Assembly: GCF_014205225.1 (NCBI RefSeq)
Contig: NZ_JACHNB010000001.1
Location: 186,001 to 250,000 of the forward strand
Reading direction: 5' to 3'
From: Actinoplanes octamycinicus
Lineage (GTDB): Bacteria; Actinomycetota; Actinomycetes; Mycobacteriales; Micromonosporaceae
Length of the DNA: 64,000 nucleotides
A model generated the notes under the pieces. That model saw only the letters and a program-made list of their open reading frames with translations, had not been told where the DNA came from and did no database searches. How positions within the stretch are numbered: the stretch's first letter is position 1; each line of letters opens with the position of its first letter. This document shows positions 43,119-52,694 of the stretch, piece by piece. The translations under genes were made by a program, and so were the position numbers.

Positions 43119-44455
43119 CACTGGGCCTTGAAGCCCTGCTGGGTGGCGTACTGCGAGACGTTGGCCTGTGCGGTGTCCAGCGCCGCGGTCCACGATGTCT
43201 TCTTCTCGATGGCGCCGTTGATCCCGGTGGTCAGCTGGTTGAAGTTGTAGCTGTTGAACGGGCTCCAGCTGAACGGGGCGATCGCCTTGTAGGCCGGCAC
43301 GAAGACGTCATTGACGGTCTGGCCGCCGAAGAAGTCGTACTTCTTCTTCAGGAACGCGTCCGACTCCAGCACCGGGGTGGCGGTCGGGAACAGGTACGCC
43401 TCGTCGATGCCGATCTTCCAGGCCGCGGTGTTGCTCGCGCCGAAGACCTCCATGGCGACCTTGGTGGCCGCCTCCGGGTTCTTCGCCTGGTCGGTCACCG
43501 CGAACGACGAGCCGCCCCAGTCACCCTGGTCGTTGGCGCCGGCCGTCCACTGCGGCAGCGGGGCCGCGCGCCACTTGCCGGAGGTCGTCTTGGCCACGCT
43601 GGCCAGGTAGCCCGGGCCCCAGCCGGCGGCCAGGTAGGTGACGTACTTGCCGGAGCCGAGGCCGTTGTAGAAGTCGGTGGTCCCGTACGCCTTGGTGTCG
43701 GCGAGGCCGCTGGCGACCATGCCCTCCCAGTAGGTCATCACCTTCTTGGCCGGCTCGTCGTTCACCGCGATCCCGATGGTCGACGGGTTCGCCGTGTCAT
43801 AGGTGTACGGCTTGCTGCCCGCCTGCCAGGTGAGGCCGGTCATGAAGCCGCCGTCGTTGCCGCCGAAGTCGGTGATGAACGCCTTGCCGCCGGACGCGGT
43901 CTTCAGCTTCTCGGCCTGCTGCTTGTACTCGTCCCAGGTCTTCGGGACGGTCAGGCCGTACTGCTTGAACAGGTCCTCGCGGTAGAGCATCGCCATCGGG
44001 CCGGCGTCGACCGGGATGGCGTAGACCTTGTCGCCCTGGCTGACCTGTTTCCAGGCCCAGTCGACGTACTGGCTCTTGAGGTCGTTGGCGCCGTACTCGC
44101 CCATGTCGACCAGGTGCTTGGTGAGCTGGTAGGTGGGCAGCTCCTGGAACTCCAGCATGACCACGTCGGGCGCGCCCTTGCCGGCCTTGAGCGCGGTCTG
44201 CAGCTTGGTGTACTCGTCCTGGCCGGCGCCGGCGTTGGTCCACTCGATCTTGATGTCGGTGTGCGTGGCGTTGTAGAGGTCGACGACCTTCTGGAAGGAC
44301 GGGTACCACGCCCAGACCTTGACGGTGACCGGGCCGTTCTGCGTCCCGGCGCCGGAGTCGCCGTCGCCGCTGCTGCACGCGGCGAGAGTCAGCGCGGTCA
44401 CAGCCGCGACCACGGCGGCCGCCGATCGCCGTACACTAAACTTTCTGACGTTCAC
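43118..44455 (-). CDS. ABC importer solute-binding lipoprotein
   Basis: 445 residues, family 1 extracellular sugar-binding protein. The lipoprotein signal ends in LTLAACSSG (lipobox LAAC, Cys about residue 27). The mature protein has the usual WYPSFQKVVDLYN start and IPVDAGPMAMLYREDLF. The GTG follows GAGGACC. It is the first gene of the arabinoside operon; its promoter shares the 195-base gap with the divergent LacI regulator and a palindromic operator. Confidence 0.92.
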   Translation of the reverse strand: MNVRKFSVRRSAAAVVAAVTALTLAACSSGDGDSGAGTQNGPVTVKVWAWYPSFQKVVDLYNATHTDIKIEWTNAGAGQDEYTKLQTALKAGKGAPDVVMLEFQELPTYQLTKHLVDMGEYGANDLKSQYVDWAWKQVSQGDKVYAIPVDAGPMAMLYREDLFKQYGLTVPKTWDEYKQQAEKLKTASGGKAFITDFGGNDGGFMTGLTWQAGSKPYTYDTANPSTIGIAVNDEPAKKVMTYWEGMVASGLADTKAYGTTDFYNGLGSGKYVTYLAAGWGPGYLASVAKTTSGKWRAAPLPQWTAGANDQGDWGGSSFAVTDQAKNPEAATKVAMEVFGASNTAAWKIGIDEAYLFPTATPVLESDAFLKKKYDFFGGQTVNDVFVPAYKAIAPFSWSPFNSYNFNQLTTGINGAIEKKTSWTAALDTAQANVSQYATQQGFKAQ

Positions 44456-44560
44456 TGGGTCCTCACAAGGTTAGTGATGGGTCAGAAGCCGGCCTCCGGT
44501 GCTGGCACACCGGGGGTCGGCAATCAGCTCTTCACGTTTCACGTCTCTTTGTTGCTACGC

Positions 44561-44578
44561 TTTTGCAGCGCTGCAAAA
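44561..44578. promoter_or_regulatory. LacI-family operator, 18-bp perfect palindrome
   Basis: TTTTGCAGCGCTGCAAAA is a perfect inverted repeat with the central CG step typical of LacI/GalR operators. It lies between the LacI-family gene and the importer genes, 73 bases from the regulator's start codon and 106 from the importer's. Confidence 0.88.
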
Positions 44579-44650
44579 CAGCATGCACGGACGTCCAATC
44601 GACGGCAAGGGGTAACCTGCCGGAAACTTGGCGCGGCAGAGGGGGCACCA

Positions 44651-45682
44651 TTGCGTCGAGAAGTCACGCTACGTGACGTGGCGGAACTGGCCGGGGTTTC
44701 CAGCCGAACCGTCTCCAACGTGGTGAACGGGTACGCGAACGTGACCGAACGGACCAAAGCCCGGGTCCAGCGTGCGGTCGACGAACTCGGGTACCGGCCC
44801 AACGTGCTGGCCCGCAACCTGGCGCAGGGCCGGTCCGGGCAGATCGCGCTGGTGGTGCCCTACCTCGACACGCCCTACTTCTCGGAACTCCTGCAGAGCG
44901 TGATCCGGGCGGCCCGGGCCCGCGGCTACAACGTGCTGATCGACCAGACCGACGGCGACCCCGAGCACGAGCGTGCGTTCATCGCGCACGGCTCCCGGCG
45001 GCTGCTCTTCGACGGTGTCATCTTCAGCCCGCTCGGCCTCGACCAGCAGGCGCTCGCCGACCACGACCCGAACCTGCCGCTGGTCATCCTGGGCGAGCGC
45101 AGCAGCGACGGCACCTTCGACCACGTCGGGATCGACGACGTGGCCGCCTCCCGGCAGGCCACCGAGCACCTGCTCGACCTGGGCCGGCGGCGGCTCGCCG
45201 CGATCGGCGACCAGCCCTACGCCACCGGCGAGGCGGCCCAGCTGCGCACCCGCGGCTTCCGCGAGGCGCACGCGGCGCGCGGCCTGACCGCCCGGGAAGA
45301 CCTGATCATCAGTACCCCCCGGTTCAACCGGAAGGACGGCGCCCAGGCGATGGCCGCCCTGCTGGACCTCCCGGAGCCGCCGGACGCGGTCTTCTGCTAC
45401 TCCGACCTGGTCGCGCTCGGCGCCATCCACACCCTGGTCAGCCGGGGTCTGCGGGTGCCGGAGGACGTCGCGGTGATCGGCTACGACGACATCGAGGACG
45501 GCGCCTACTCGAACCCGACGGTGAGCACGATCTCCCCGGACAAGGAGATGATCGCGACCACCGCGGTGGAGCGGCTGCTGCTGCGGATCAGCAGCCCGAC
45601 CCCGCCGCCGGCGCTGGAGCTGCGCGCTCCGCACAAGTTGGTGATCAGGGAGAGCACGGCGGGGCGAGTGGCCGTACCGTGA
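44651..45682 (+). CDS. LacI-family transcriptional repressor
   Basis: 343 residues. The N-terminal helix-turn-helix is VTLRDVAELAGVSSRTVSNV, followed by the hinge YRPNVLARNLAQGRSG and a periplasmic-binding-like ligand domain (GVIFSPLGLDQ, VAVIGYDDIEDG). The TTG start is chosen for the adjacent GAGGGGG and because it places the HTH at the very N-terminus; the long upstream frame only shadows the binding-protein gene. Likely ligand: arabinose or an arabino-oligosaccharide. Confidence 0.92.
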   Translation: MRREVTLRDVAELAGVSSRTVSNVVNGYANVTERTKARVQRAVDELGYRPNVLARNLAQGRSGQIALVVPYLDTPYFSELLQSVIRAARARGYNVLIDQTDGDPEHERAFIAHGSRRLLFDGVIFSPLGLDQQALADHDPNLPLVILGERSSDGTFDHVGIDDVAASRQATEHLLDLGRRRLAAIGDQPYATGEAAQLRTRGFREAHAARGLTAREDLIISTPRFNRKDGAQAMAALLDLPEPPDAVFCYSDLVALGAIHTLVSRGLRVPEDVAVIGYDDIEDGAYSNPTVSTISPDKEMIATTAVERLLLRISSPTPPPALELRAPHKLVIRESTAGRVAVP

Positions 45683-45689
45683 AGCGGAT

Positions 45690-46646
45690 CTAGGTCTTGG
45701 GCACTTCCGGGGTCTCCAGGCCGGCCTGCTCGTCGCGCTCGGCCCAGTCCAGCAGCGTGGCCAGGGAGTGGTGGGTGTCGTCGATGGCGGCGTGCAGGTC
45801 GCCCAGCTCGGCGAAGCGGGCCGGGACGGTGCGGATGGTGAAGGCCCGCGGGTCGACGTCCGGGATCTCGTCCCAGGTGATTGGGGTGGAGACGGTGGCC
45901 TGCGGGACGCCGCGGACCGAGTAGGCGCTGGCGATGGTGTGGTCGCGGGCGTTCTGGTTGTAGTCGATGAACAGCGCCTTCGGATCGCGGTCCTTGCGCC
46001 ACCAGGTGGTGGTGACGTCCTCCGGGGCGCGGCGCTCCACCTCCCGGGCGAAGGCGAGCGCGGCCCGGCGCACGTCGGCGAACCCCCAGCGCGGCTCGAT
46101 CCGCACATAGATGTGCAGTCCCCGGCCGCCGGACGTCTTCGGGAAGCCGACCATGCCCAGCTCGTCGAGCACCTCCCGGACCACCGGAGCGATCTTCTGC
46201 ACGGTGCCGAACGGGCAGTCCGGCATCGGGTCCAGGTCGATCCGCCACTCGTCCGGGCGCTCGGTGTCCGCCCGCCGGGAGTTCCACGGATGGAACTCCA
46301 CGGTGGACATCTGGACCGCCCAGATCACGTCGGCCGGTTTGGTCACGCACAGCTCGTCGGCGTGCCTGTGGTAGCGCGGGAACGTCACCCGGACCGTCTC
46401 CAGCCAGGGTGGTGCGCCGTTCGGCACCCGTTTCTGGTGCACCTTCTCCCCGGCCAGGCCGTCCGGGAACCGGTGCAGCATGCAGGGGCGCTCGCGCAGC
46501 GCGCGGACGATCCCGTCGCTCACCGCCAGGTAATACTCGACCAGGTCGAGCTTGGTGGCGCCGAGCTCCGGGAAGTAGATCCGGTCCGGGTTGGAGACCC
46601 GGACGTCGTGGTCGCCGACTTCGATGACGGTGGCTTTACCGGCCAT
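45690..46646 (-). CDS. Stand-alone LigD-type polymerase/primase domain protein
   Basis: 318 residues of the archaeo-eukaryotic primase type found in LigD. Visible motifs are SNPDRIYFPELGATKLDLVEYY, the catalytic EWRIDLDPMPDCPFGTV (DxD), and KTSGGRGLHIYVRI. No ligase or phosphoesterase domain is attached. It should fill gaps during non-homologous end joining with Ku and a separate ligase, neither in this window. It starts nine bases after the acyl-CoA dehydrogenase stop, an odd operon partner. Confidence 0.92.
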   Translation of the reverse strand: MAGKATVIEVGDHDVRVSNPDRIYFPELGATKLDLVEYYLAVSDGIVRALRERPCMLHRFPDGLAGEKVHQKRVPNGAPPWLETVRVTFPRYHRHADELCVTKPADVIWAVQMSTVEFHPWNSRRADTERPDEWRIDLDPMPDCPFGTVQKIAPVVREVLDELGMVGFPKTSGGRGLHIYVRIEPRWGFADVRRAALAFAREVERRAPEDVTTTWWRKDRDPKALFIDYNQNARDHTIASAYSVRGVPQATVSTPITWDEIPDVDPRAFTIRTVPARFAELGDLHAAIDDTHHSLATLLDWAERDEQAGLETPEVPKT

Positions 46647-46655
46647 CCGTCGAAC

Positions 46656-48356
46656 CTAACCCAACCAGGCGTCCTCAAGGTCGAGAAGCAGCGTGTCGCC
46701 CGAGTCGAGCAGGTCCAGCATCGGGCCGATCCGGGGCAGCTCGTGGGTGACGAAGTACTTCGCGGCCAGCCGCTTGCCGTCGTAGAAGTCGCCCGGCTTG
46801 TCCCCCGCGGCCAGCGCCTGCTCCAGCCACATCCAGGCGATCACCAGGTGGCCGGCGGCGTCCAGGTAGGCGGTGGCGTTGACCAGCGCGGTCGACGGAT
46901 CGACCCAGAGCTTCGCGGTGGTCGCGGCGAGCCGGTCGCAGGCCTTCTCCACCGGGCCGCCGAGCTCGCTCTTGGCCGCCGCCGCCCGGATCCGGTCCAG
47001 CAGCAGCGCCAGCCCGGCGCCGCCACGCTGGGTGACCTTGCGGCCGAGCAGGTCGAGCGCCTGGATCCCGTCGGTGCCCTCGTGGATCGAGTTCAGCCGG
47101 TTGTCCCGGTAGAACTGCTCGACCGGGTACTCCCGGGTGTAGCCGTAGCCGCCGTGGATCTGGATGGCGTGGTCGTCGGCGAGCCGGCACCACTGCGACG
47201 GCCACGCCTTGACGATCGGGGTCAGCGTGTCGAGCAGCAGGTCGTGCTCGGGTGACGGCTCGTCGAGCAGTTTCGCCGCGTAGAGGACAAGAGCCAGACC
47301 CCCTTCGACGTACGACTTGGAGGCGAGCAGCATCCGCCGGACGTCGGGGTGCTGGACGATCGGGACCGGCGGAGCCGCGGGATCCTTGTCGCCGATCGGC
47401 CGGCCCTGCTGGCGCACCCGGGCGTACTCGAGGGCGTGCAGATAGCCGGTGTACCCGAGCGCGACCGCGCCGGACCCGACCCCGATCCGCGCCTCGTTCA
47501 TCATGTGGAACATGTACTGCAGGCCGCGACCCTCCTCGCCGACGAGTTCGCCCACGGCGTCGTCGAAGGCGAGCACGGTGTTGGTGGTGCCGCGGTAGCC
47601 CATCTTGTGGTTGAGCCCGGCGAGGGTGACGCCGTTGCGCTTCCCGTCGATCAGCTTCGGCACGATGAAGAGCGACAGACCCTTGACCCCGGCCGGCGCG
47701 CCGGCGACCCGGGCCAGGACCAGGTGGATGATGTTCTCGCTCAGCTCATGGTCGCCGCCCGAGATCCACATCTTGCCGCCGTTGAGGCGGTATTTGCCGG
47801 TTTCGTCGTCCCGGACGGCCTTCGTCGCGACATCGCTGAGCGAGGACCCGGCCTGCGGCTCGGAGAGGCACATGGTGCCGGTGTACCGGCCCTCGATCAT
47901 CGGCAGCACGTAGCTCCGGATCTGCTCCTCGGTGCCGTGCGCCAGCAGCAGGTGCGCGTTCCCCGAGGTGAGCATCGCGTAGGCGGAGGTGGCCGTGTTG
48001 GCCGCCTGGAACCAGAGGAAGCAGGCCCGGCCGACCACGATCGGCAGCTGCGACCCGCCACGCTCGGCGTCCAGGGTCGCGGCGAGCAGCCCGGACTCGG
48101 CGAAGACCCGCAGCGCCTTGGCGACCTCCGGGATGATCGTCACCCGCTCGCCGTCGAAGGTCGGCTCGGTCAGGTCGTTCTTCCGGTTGTGCGGGGCGAA
48201 ATCCCGCTCGGCGATCTGCTGGGAGACGTCCAGGAACGCGTCGAACGTCTCCCGCGAGTGCTCGGCGAACCGCTCGCGCCCGGTCAGCGACTCCACGTCG
48301 AGCCATTCGTAGAGCAGGAAGTCGAGGTCCCGGCGGGACAGCACCTTGGAGTTCAT
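46656..48356 (-). CDS. Acyl-CoA dehydrogenase
   Basis: 566 residues, the long form with a C-terminal extension. Features are FTGTMCLSEPQAGSSLSDV-type TGTMCLSEPQAGSSLSDV, the substrate-side GGDHELSENI, QIHGGYGYTREYPVEQFYRD and the catalytic region HEGTDGIQALDLLGRK. FAD-dependent oxidation of an acyl-CoA. MNSKVLSRRD at the ATG is preferred over a GTG five codons earlier. It lies between a diguanylate cyclase gene (20 bases upstream) and the LigD-type polymerase gene (nine bases downstream). Confidence 0.92.
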   Translation of the reverse strand: MNSKVLSRRDLDFLLYEWLDVESLTGRERFAEHSRETFDAFLDVSQQIAERDFAPHNRKNDLTEPTFDGERVTIIPEVAKALRVFAESGLLAATLDAERGGSQLPIVVGRACFLWFQAANTATSAYAMLTSGNAHLLLAHGTEEQIRSYVLPMIEGRYTGTMCLSEPQAGSSLSDVATKAVRDDETGKYRLNGGKMWISGGDHELSENIIHLVLARVAGAPAGVKGLSLFIVPKLIDGKRNGVTLAGLNHKMGYRGTTNTVLAFDDAVGELVGEEGRGLQYMFHMMNEARIGVGSGAVALGYTGYLHALEYARVRQQGRPIGDKDPAAPPVPIVQHPDVRRMLLASKSYVEGGLALVLYAAKLLDEPSPEHDLLLDTLTPIVKAWPSQWCRLADDHAIQIHGGYGYTREYPVEQFYRDNRLNSIHEGTDGIQALDLLGRKVTQRGGAGLALLLDRIRAAAAKSELGGPVEKACDRLAATTAKLWVDPSTALVNATAYLDAAGHLVIAWMWLEQALAAGDKPGDFYDGKRLAAKYFVTHELPRIGPMLDLLDSGDTLLLDLEDAWLG

Positions 48357-48376
48357 GCACCCAGTGTGCACTAACT

Positions 48377-50173
48377 TTAGTCGGCTGCGCGATGCCGTCC
48401 GATTCTCTCCAGCACGGTACGCAGCGCGCGGCTGCCACCGGACCGCTTGATCTCGTACATCGCGTGGTCAGCGGCGCGCAGCGCGGAGTCCGGGTCCTCG
48501 GCCGGGCCGGCCATGTGCACGCCGACGCTGGCGCCGATGCAGATCTGCTGCCCGGCGATCCGGAACGGCATCTCCACCACGGTCCGCACCCGGTTCGCGG
48601 TGGCCGCCACGTCGTCCGCGCTCAGCACCCCGGGCATCAGCACCACGAACTCGTCGCCGCCGACCCGGGCCAGCACGTCGCCGGCCCGGATGCAGCCGCT
48701 GAGCCGCTCGGCCACCTGGCGCAGCAGTTCGTCGCCGGCCTCGTGCCCGTGCACGTCGTTGACCGGCTTGAACCCGTCCAGGTCGACGAAGAGCACGGCG
48801 ACCGGGTCGCGGCGCAGCGAGCTGCTCAGCGCGTCCTGCATCCGGCGCCGGTTCGGCAGGCCGGTCAGCGGGTCGTGCTGCGCCTCGTGGGCGAGCCGCT
48901 CCTGGAACGCCCGGTTCTCCGAGATGTCCCGGGCGTTGATCACCACGCCGTTCAGCGCCGGGTTGGCCATCTGGTTGGACGCGGTGAAGTCGAACCAGCG
49001 GTAGTGCCCGCTGGCCGCGCGGACTCGGCACTGCAGCCGGAGCACCGCGGCCGGGTCGCTGAGCAGCGCCTCCAGCCGTTCCCGCATGGCCGGTTGGTCG
49101 TCCGGGTGGACCATGCCGAAGACGCTCTGCCCGGCGAGCATGCCGGGCTCGAACCCGAGGATCGCTGCCGAACTGGGGCTCGTGAAGATCATCGTGCCCT
49201 CCCGGTCGATCACCGTGACGATGTCCGGGGCGTGCTGGAACAGCGCCTGGAACCGCTCGTCGGCGCGGCGCCGCTGGATCTGGGTGCGATAGCCGAGCAC
49301 CGAGATGCCGACCACCCCGATCAGCAGCATGGCGACCAGCGTGATGTTCACCGTCTGGCTGCGCCGGTGCACCGCGCCGTCGAAGTCCGACTTGGTCTGG
49401 GTGCGGACATAGGAGTAGCCGCTCGGCAGGCCGCCGACCACGATCGCGATCATGTCGGTGCTGCCCACCCGGTACTCCACGAAGTGGGTGCCCGCGCGGC
49501 CCAGCTCGGCGACGATCGCCGCGTCGGTCCGGCCGCCGATCAGGTCCGCCACGCTGCTGGCGGCGACCACGCCGGACCGGTCCACCACGTCCGTCCGGTG
49601 CTTGTCGCTCTGCAGCTGCTGGGTGTACTTCTGCAGCGAGGTGGTGGCGACCTGGTTGAAGCCGACCAGGAAGCCCGCCGGGGAGCCGCCGGCCAGGACC
49701 GGCACGGCCACCGCGGCCAGCGCGATGTTGTCCACCGTCATCACCGAGGAGAACCCGACCTGGGCGCCGTCGGTGAACATCCGGCGCATCGGGGCCCAGC
49801 CGGCGTTGTCGGCGGCCGGCAGCCCACTGGCCCGGCTGGCGTTCAGCACCGAGCCGTCCAGGGCGGTGAGCATCATGCCGTACTGGAAGGTGGAGCTCTT
49901 CGACGCGGCGTTGACCAGCACGGCGTGGTCGGTGGCGTCGCCCCTGACCAGGCTCAGCGGGTGCTCGGCCAGCACCTGCGCCAGCTCCTGCGCGGAGAGC
50001 AGCTGCAACTGCCCGGTCAGGGTGGCGTTGTTGGTGCCGAGCTCGGTGCTGTCGGCACGGTGCACCGTGTCGGCCGCGTTCAACGCCCGACGGTTCACGG
50101 CAATGGCGATCCCGCCGGCGGCCGCCAGCAGGAGCACGCTGACCACCACCGCGATCCAGTTCCGTACCCGCAT
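48377..50173 (-). CDS. Membrane diguanylate cyclase with extracytoplasmic sensor, PAS and GGDEF
   Basis: 598 residues. A helix at about 8-26, an extracytoplasmic domain of about 240 residues with Cache-like character, a second helix near 275 (TLVAMLLIGVVGISVLG), a PAS domain (320-440, FQALFQHAPDIVTVID) and a GGDEF domain with DPLTGLPNRRR and intact RVGGDEFVVL. No EAL. GGAGGAAG precedes the ATG. It should synthesise c-di-GMP in response to an external ligand. Confidence 0.92.
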   Translation of the reverse strand: MRVRNWIAVVVSVLLLAAAGGIAIAVNRRALNAADTVHRADSTELGTNNATLTGQLQLLSAQELAQVLAEHPLSLVRGDATDHAVLVNAASKSSTFQYGMMLTALDGSVLNASRASGLPAADNAGWAPMRRMFTDGAQVGFSSVMTVDNIALAAVAVPVLAGGSPAGFLVGFNQVATTSLQKYTQQLQSDKHRTDVVDRSGVVAASSVADLIGGRTDAAIVAELGRAGTHFVEYRVGSTDMIAIVVGGLPSGYSYVRTQTKSDFDGAVHRRSQTVNITLVAMLLIGVVGISVLGYRTQIQRRRADERFQALFQHAPDIVTVIDREGTMIFTSPSSAAILGFEPGMLAGQSVFGMVHPDDQPAMRERLEALLSDPAAVLRLQCRVRAASGHYRWFDFTASNQMANPALNGVVINARDISENRAFQERLAHEAQHDPLTGLPNRRRMQDALSSSLRRDPVAVLFVDLDGFKPVNDVHGHEAGDELLRQVAERLSGCIRAGDVLARVGGDEFVVLMPGVLSADDVAATANRVRTVVEMPFRIAGQQICIGASVGVHMAGPAEDPDSALRAADHAMYEIKRSGGSRALRTVLERIGRHRAAD

Positions 50174-50333
50174 CGCTTCCTCCTCACCGCAAGTCATCGG
50201 CAGCGAGAAGCCCGGCTGAATGAACCTGTGACACAAAACCGCCCGAAAACGGGGCGGCGCGCAGCACCATCGACCCCCGATGATGGGAGAGGCACCCGAA
50301 ACCGACGTCCCCCGTCGATGATCGGAGCACCGC

Positions 50334-52037
50334 ATGCGTCTCGCGCCACCCGCGGACCGGCTCACCTCGCTGCGCGCCCGGATCCCCCGGCCCCGGACCC
50401 CCGCCGACCAGACTCCGCCGCCGCGCCCGCGGATCATGCGGGCCCCGCTCAGTCTCACCGGCGCCGGACTGGCCGCCTTCTTCTTCTGCCTGGCCTTCAC
50501 CCCGTCGCTGCTGCCCCGCACCGGGATCCTGCAGGGGGTGGTCGCCGGGATCACCGCGGCCATGGGCTACGCGCTGGGCACCGCGATCGGCGCGCTGATC
50601 CGGCTCCGGTTCCGATTCTCCGGGCGGACCGTGCGGATCTGGTGGCGGGTGCTCGCCGTGCTGCTGCTCCCGATGATCGCCACCTGCCTGGTGCTCGGCG
50701 TGCGCTGGCAGCGCGAGCTGCGGTTGCGGCTGGGGATGCCACCGGCCCAGGAGTACGACATCGTCCGCACCGTCGGCGCCAGCCTGCTCACCTTCGGGCT
50801 GCTGCTGCTGATCGCCCGGACGCTGCGGCTGGCCACGCACGGCTGCGCCCAGGTGTTCCGGCTGATCGTGCCGGACCGGGCGGCGTACTGCGCGGGGACC
50901 GTGGTGGTGGCCGTGCTCAGCTACAGCGCCTTCGACGGGCTGCTGGTCGCGCACCTGTTCGCGGTCGCCGACCGATCGGCCGCCGTGATCAACAACGGCA
51001 CCGGGAACGGGGTGCACCGGCCGGACTCGGCGCTGCGCTCCGGCGGCCCGCAGTCCCTGGTGGCGTGGGACACGCTGGGCCGGCAGGGGCGCTCCTTCGT
51101 GGCCGGGGCGCCCAGCCGGCCGGAGCTGACCGAGTTCGCCGGCCGGCCGGCCACCGAGCCGATCCGCATCTACGCCGGGCTGGCCTCGGCGGAGACCATG
51201 CGGGCGCGGGCCGACCTGGTGGTCCGCGAGATGGACCGGACCGGCGCCTTCCAGCGCGACGTGGTGGCGGTGTTCACCCCGACCGGCACCGGGTGGGTGG
51301 ACAACCGGGTCACCCAGTCGCTGGAGTACATGTACGCCGGGAACACCGCGCTGGTCTCCATGCAGTATTCCTACCTGCCCAGCTGGATCGCCTTCCTGGG
51401 CGACCGGTCCGGGGTGGTGGACGCGGCGTCGACGCTGATCACGGCGGTGCGCGAGCGCTGGGCGGCGCTGCCCGCGGCGCACCGCCCCAAGCTGCTGCTG
51501 TTCGGCGAGAGCCTGGGGACGTACGGGATCGAGGCGACCTTCGGCAGCGCCGGCGCTCTGGTCGGCGGGGCGGACGGGGTGCTGATGGAGGGCCCGACCT
51601 TCGCCAACCCGGTGCACCAGCGGCTCACCCGGGACCGGGCGGCGCCCTCCCCGGTCTGGGACCCGGTCGTCACCGGGCTGCCGATCGACTTCGCCGACGA
51701 CGCCACCGAGCTGCGCGACCGGCCCGGCGCCCCACCGAAAGTGGTCTACCTGCAGAACTCGTCCGACCCGATCGTCTGGTGGAACTGGGACCTGCTGTGG
51801 CGCCAACCGGCCTGGCTGCACGGCGAGCGCGGACCGGACGTCACCCCGGCGATGCACTGGTTCCCCTGGGTGACCTTCTGGCAGACCACGTGTGACCTGG
51901 TCTTCGCCAACCAGGCACCGACCGGGCACGGGCACGTCTACAAGTCGGCGACGGTGGACGGGTGGGCCACGGTCGCGCCGCCGCCGGGCTGGACCGTGGC
52001 CGACACGGTCCGGCTGCGCGACCGGCTCGGCGACTAG
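50334..52037 (+). CDS. Membrane alpha/beta-hydrolase family protein (Abhydrolase_9 type)
   Basis: 567 residues. The N-terminal third has four to five helices (AGLAAFFFCLAFTPSLLPR, AGITAAMGYALGTAIGALI). The C-terminal part is the hydrolase domain, with the nucleophile elbow LFGESLGTYG and NSSDPIVWWN and GHGHVYKSA segments that could supply the acid and histidine. Such proteins are common in actinobacteria and of unknown substrate. Its stop overlaps the convergent monooxygenase-domain gene by four bases. Confidence 0.85.
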   Translation: MRLAPPADRLTSLRARIPRPRTPADQTPPPRPRIMRAPLSLTGAGLAAFFFCLAFTPSLLPRTGILQGVVAGITAAMGYALGTAIGALIRLRFRFSGRTVRIWWRVLAVLLLPMIATCLVLGVRWQRELRLRLGMPPAQEYDIVRTVGASLLTFGLLLLIARTLRLATHGCAQVFRLIVPDRAAYCAGTVVVAVLSYSAFDGLLVAHLFAVADRSAAVINNGTGNGVHRPDSALRSGGPQSLVAWDTLGRQGRSFVAGAPSRPELTEFAGRPATEPIRIYAGLASAETMRARADLVVREMDRTGAFQRDVVAVFTPTGTGWVDNRVTQSLEYMYAGNTALVSMQYSYLPSWIAFLGDRSGVVDAASTLITAVRERWAALPAAHRPKLLLFGESLGTYGIEATFGSAGALVGGADGVLMEGPTFANPVHQRLTRDRAAPSPVWDPVVTGLPIDFADDATELRDRPGAPPKVVYLQNSSDPIVWWNWDLLWRQPAWLHGERGPDVTPAMHWFPWVTFWQTTCDLVFANQAPTGHGHVYKSATVDGWATVAPPPGWTVADTVRLRDRLGD

Positions 52038-52600
52038 CGCCTGCCCTGGAGCCAGGGTTGCAGGACGCGGGTGATCCGCGGCAGCACCAGGTACGTCATG
52101 ATCGGGGTCAGCACCAGGGTGCTGATCAGGGTGCGCAGCACCAGGTTCAGGCTGGTCAGGTGCGGCGCCAGCAGCCAGCCGGAGAGCAGGCTGACCGGGA
52201 AGAAGCCCAGCCAGATGGTGGTCGCCTGCTTCCACCGGGCCGGCGCGGCCGGCGCCTGCTGATCGACCTGCAGCTCGCGGGGCGGGTCGAACCAGCCCTC
52301 GATCCCGGTGCGCTTCTCCCGCCGGGTGTGCTCGACGAAGCCCTCGGCCGAGGAGAGCCACCACTGCCGCTGCGGCGACTCCTCCCAGTCACGCAGCGAC
52401 TCGGCGTCGGCGAAGCGGTAGAGCATGTGCCACTCCGGGGAGCGCGGCTCCGGGCGGACCCAGCCGGTGCCGAGGAAGCCCGGGAAGGTCTCGGCCAGCG
52501 AGGCGCCGGCCCGGACCCAGGCGGCCATCTCCGCGTCCCGGGACGGATCGGCCCGCCGGGTGATGGCGACGGTGACGGCTAGCTGCGGCGGCGATTGCAT
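52034..52600 (-). CDS. ABM-domain protein with C-terminal membrane helices
   Basis: 188 residues. The first 100 residues form an antibiotic-biosynthesis-monooxygenase-like fold (VTVAITRRADPSRDAEMAAW, FLGTGWVRPEPRSPEWHMLYRF), followed by two helices (TIWLGFFPVSLLSGWLLA, TLISTLVLTPIMTYLVLP). This fused form resembles small membrane ABM proteins of actinobacteria. The active-site chemistry is not evident. Confidence 0.82.
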   Translation of the reverse strand: MQSPPQLAVTVAITRRADPSRDAEMAAWVRAGASLAETFPGFLGTGWVRPEPRSPEWHMLYRFADAESLRDWEESPQRQWWLSSAEGFVEHTRREKRTGIEGWFDPPRELQVDQQAPAAPARWKQATTIWLGFFPVSLLSGWLLAPHLTSLNLVLRTLISTLVLTPIMTYLVLPRITRVLQPWLQGRR

Positions 52601-52694
52601 GTCTCACATTGTGGTAAGCCCAGATTTCCGGCGCGTGGCATCCCGTGGATCAGTGTCGTGCCCCACGCTCCCGGGACGGGTAAGTTCTGCGGAC

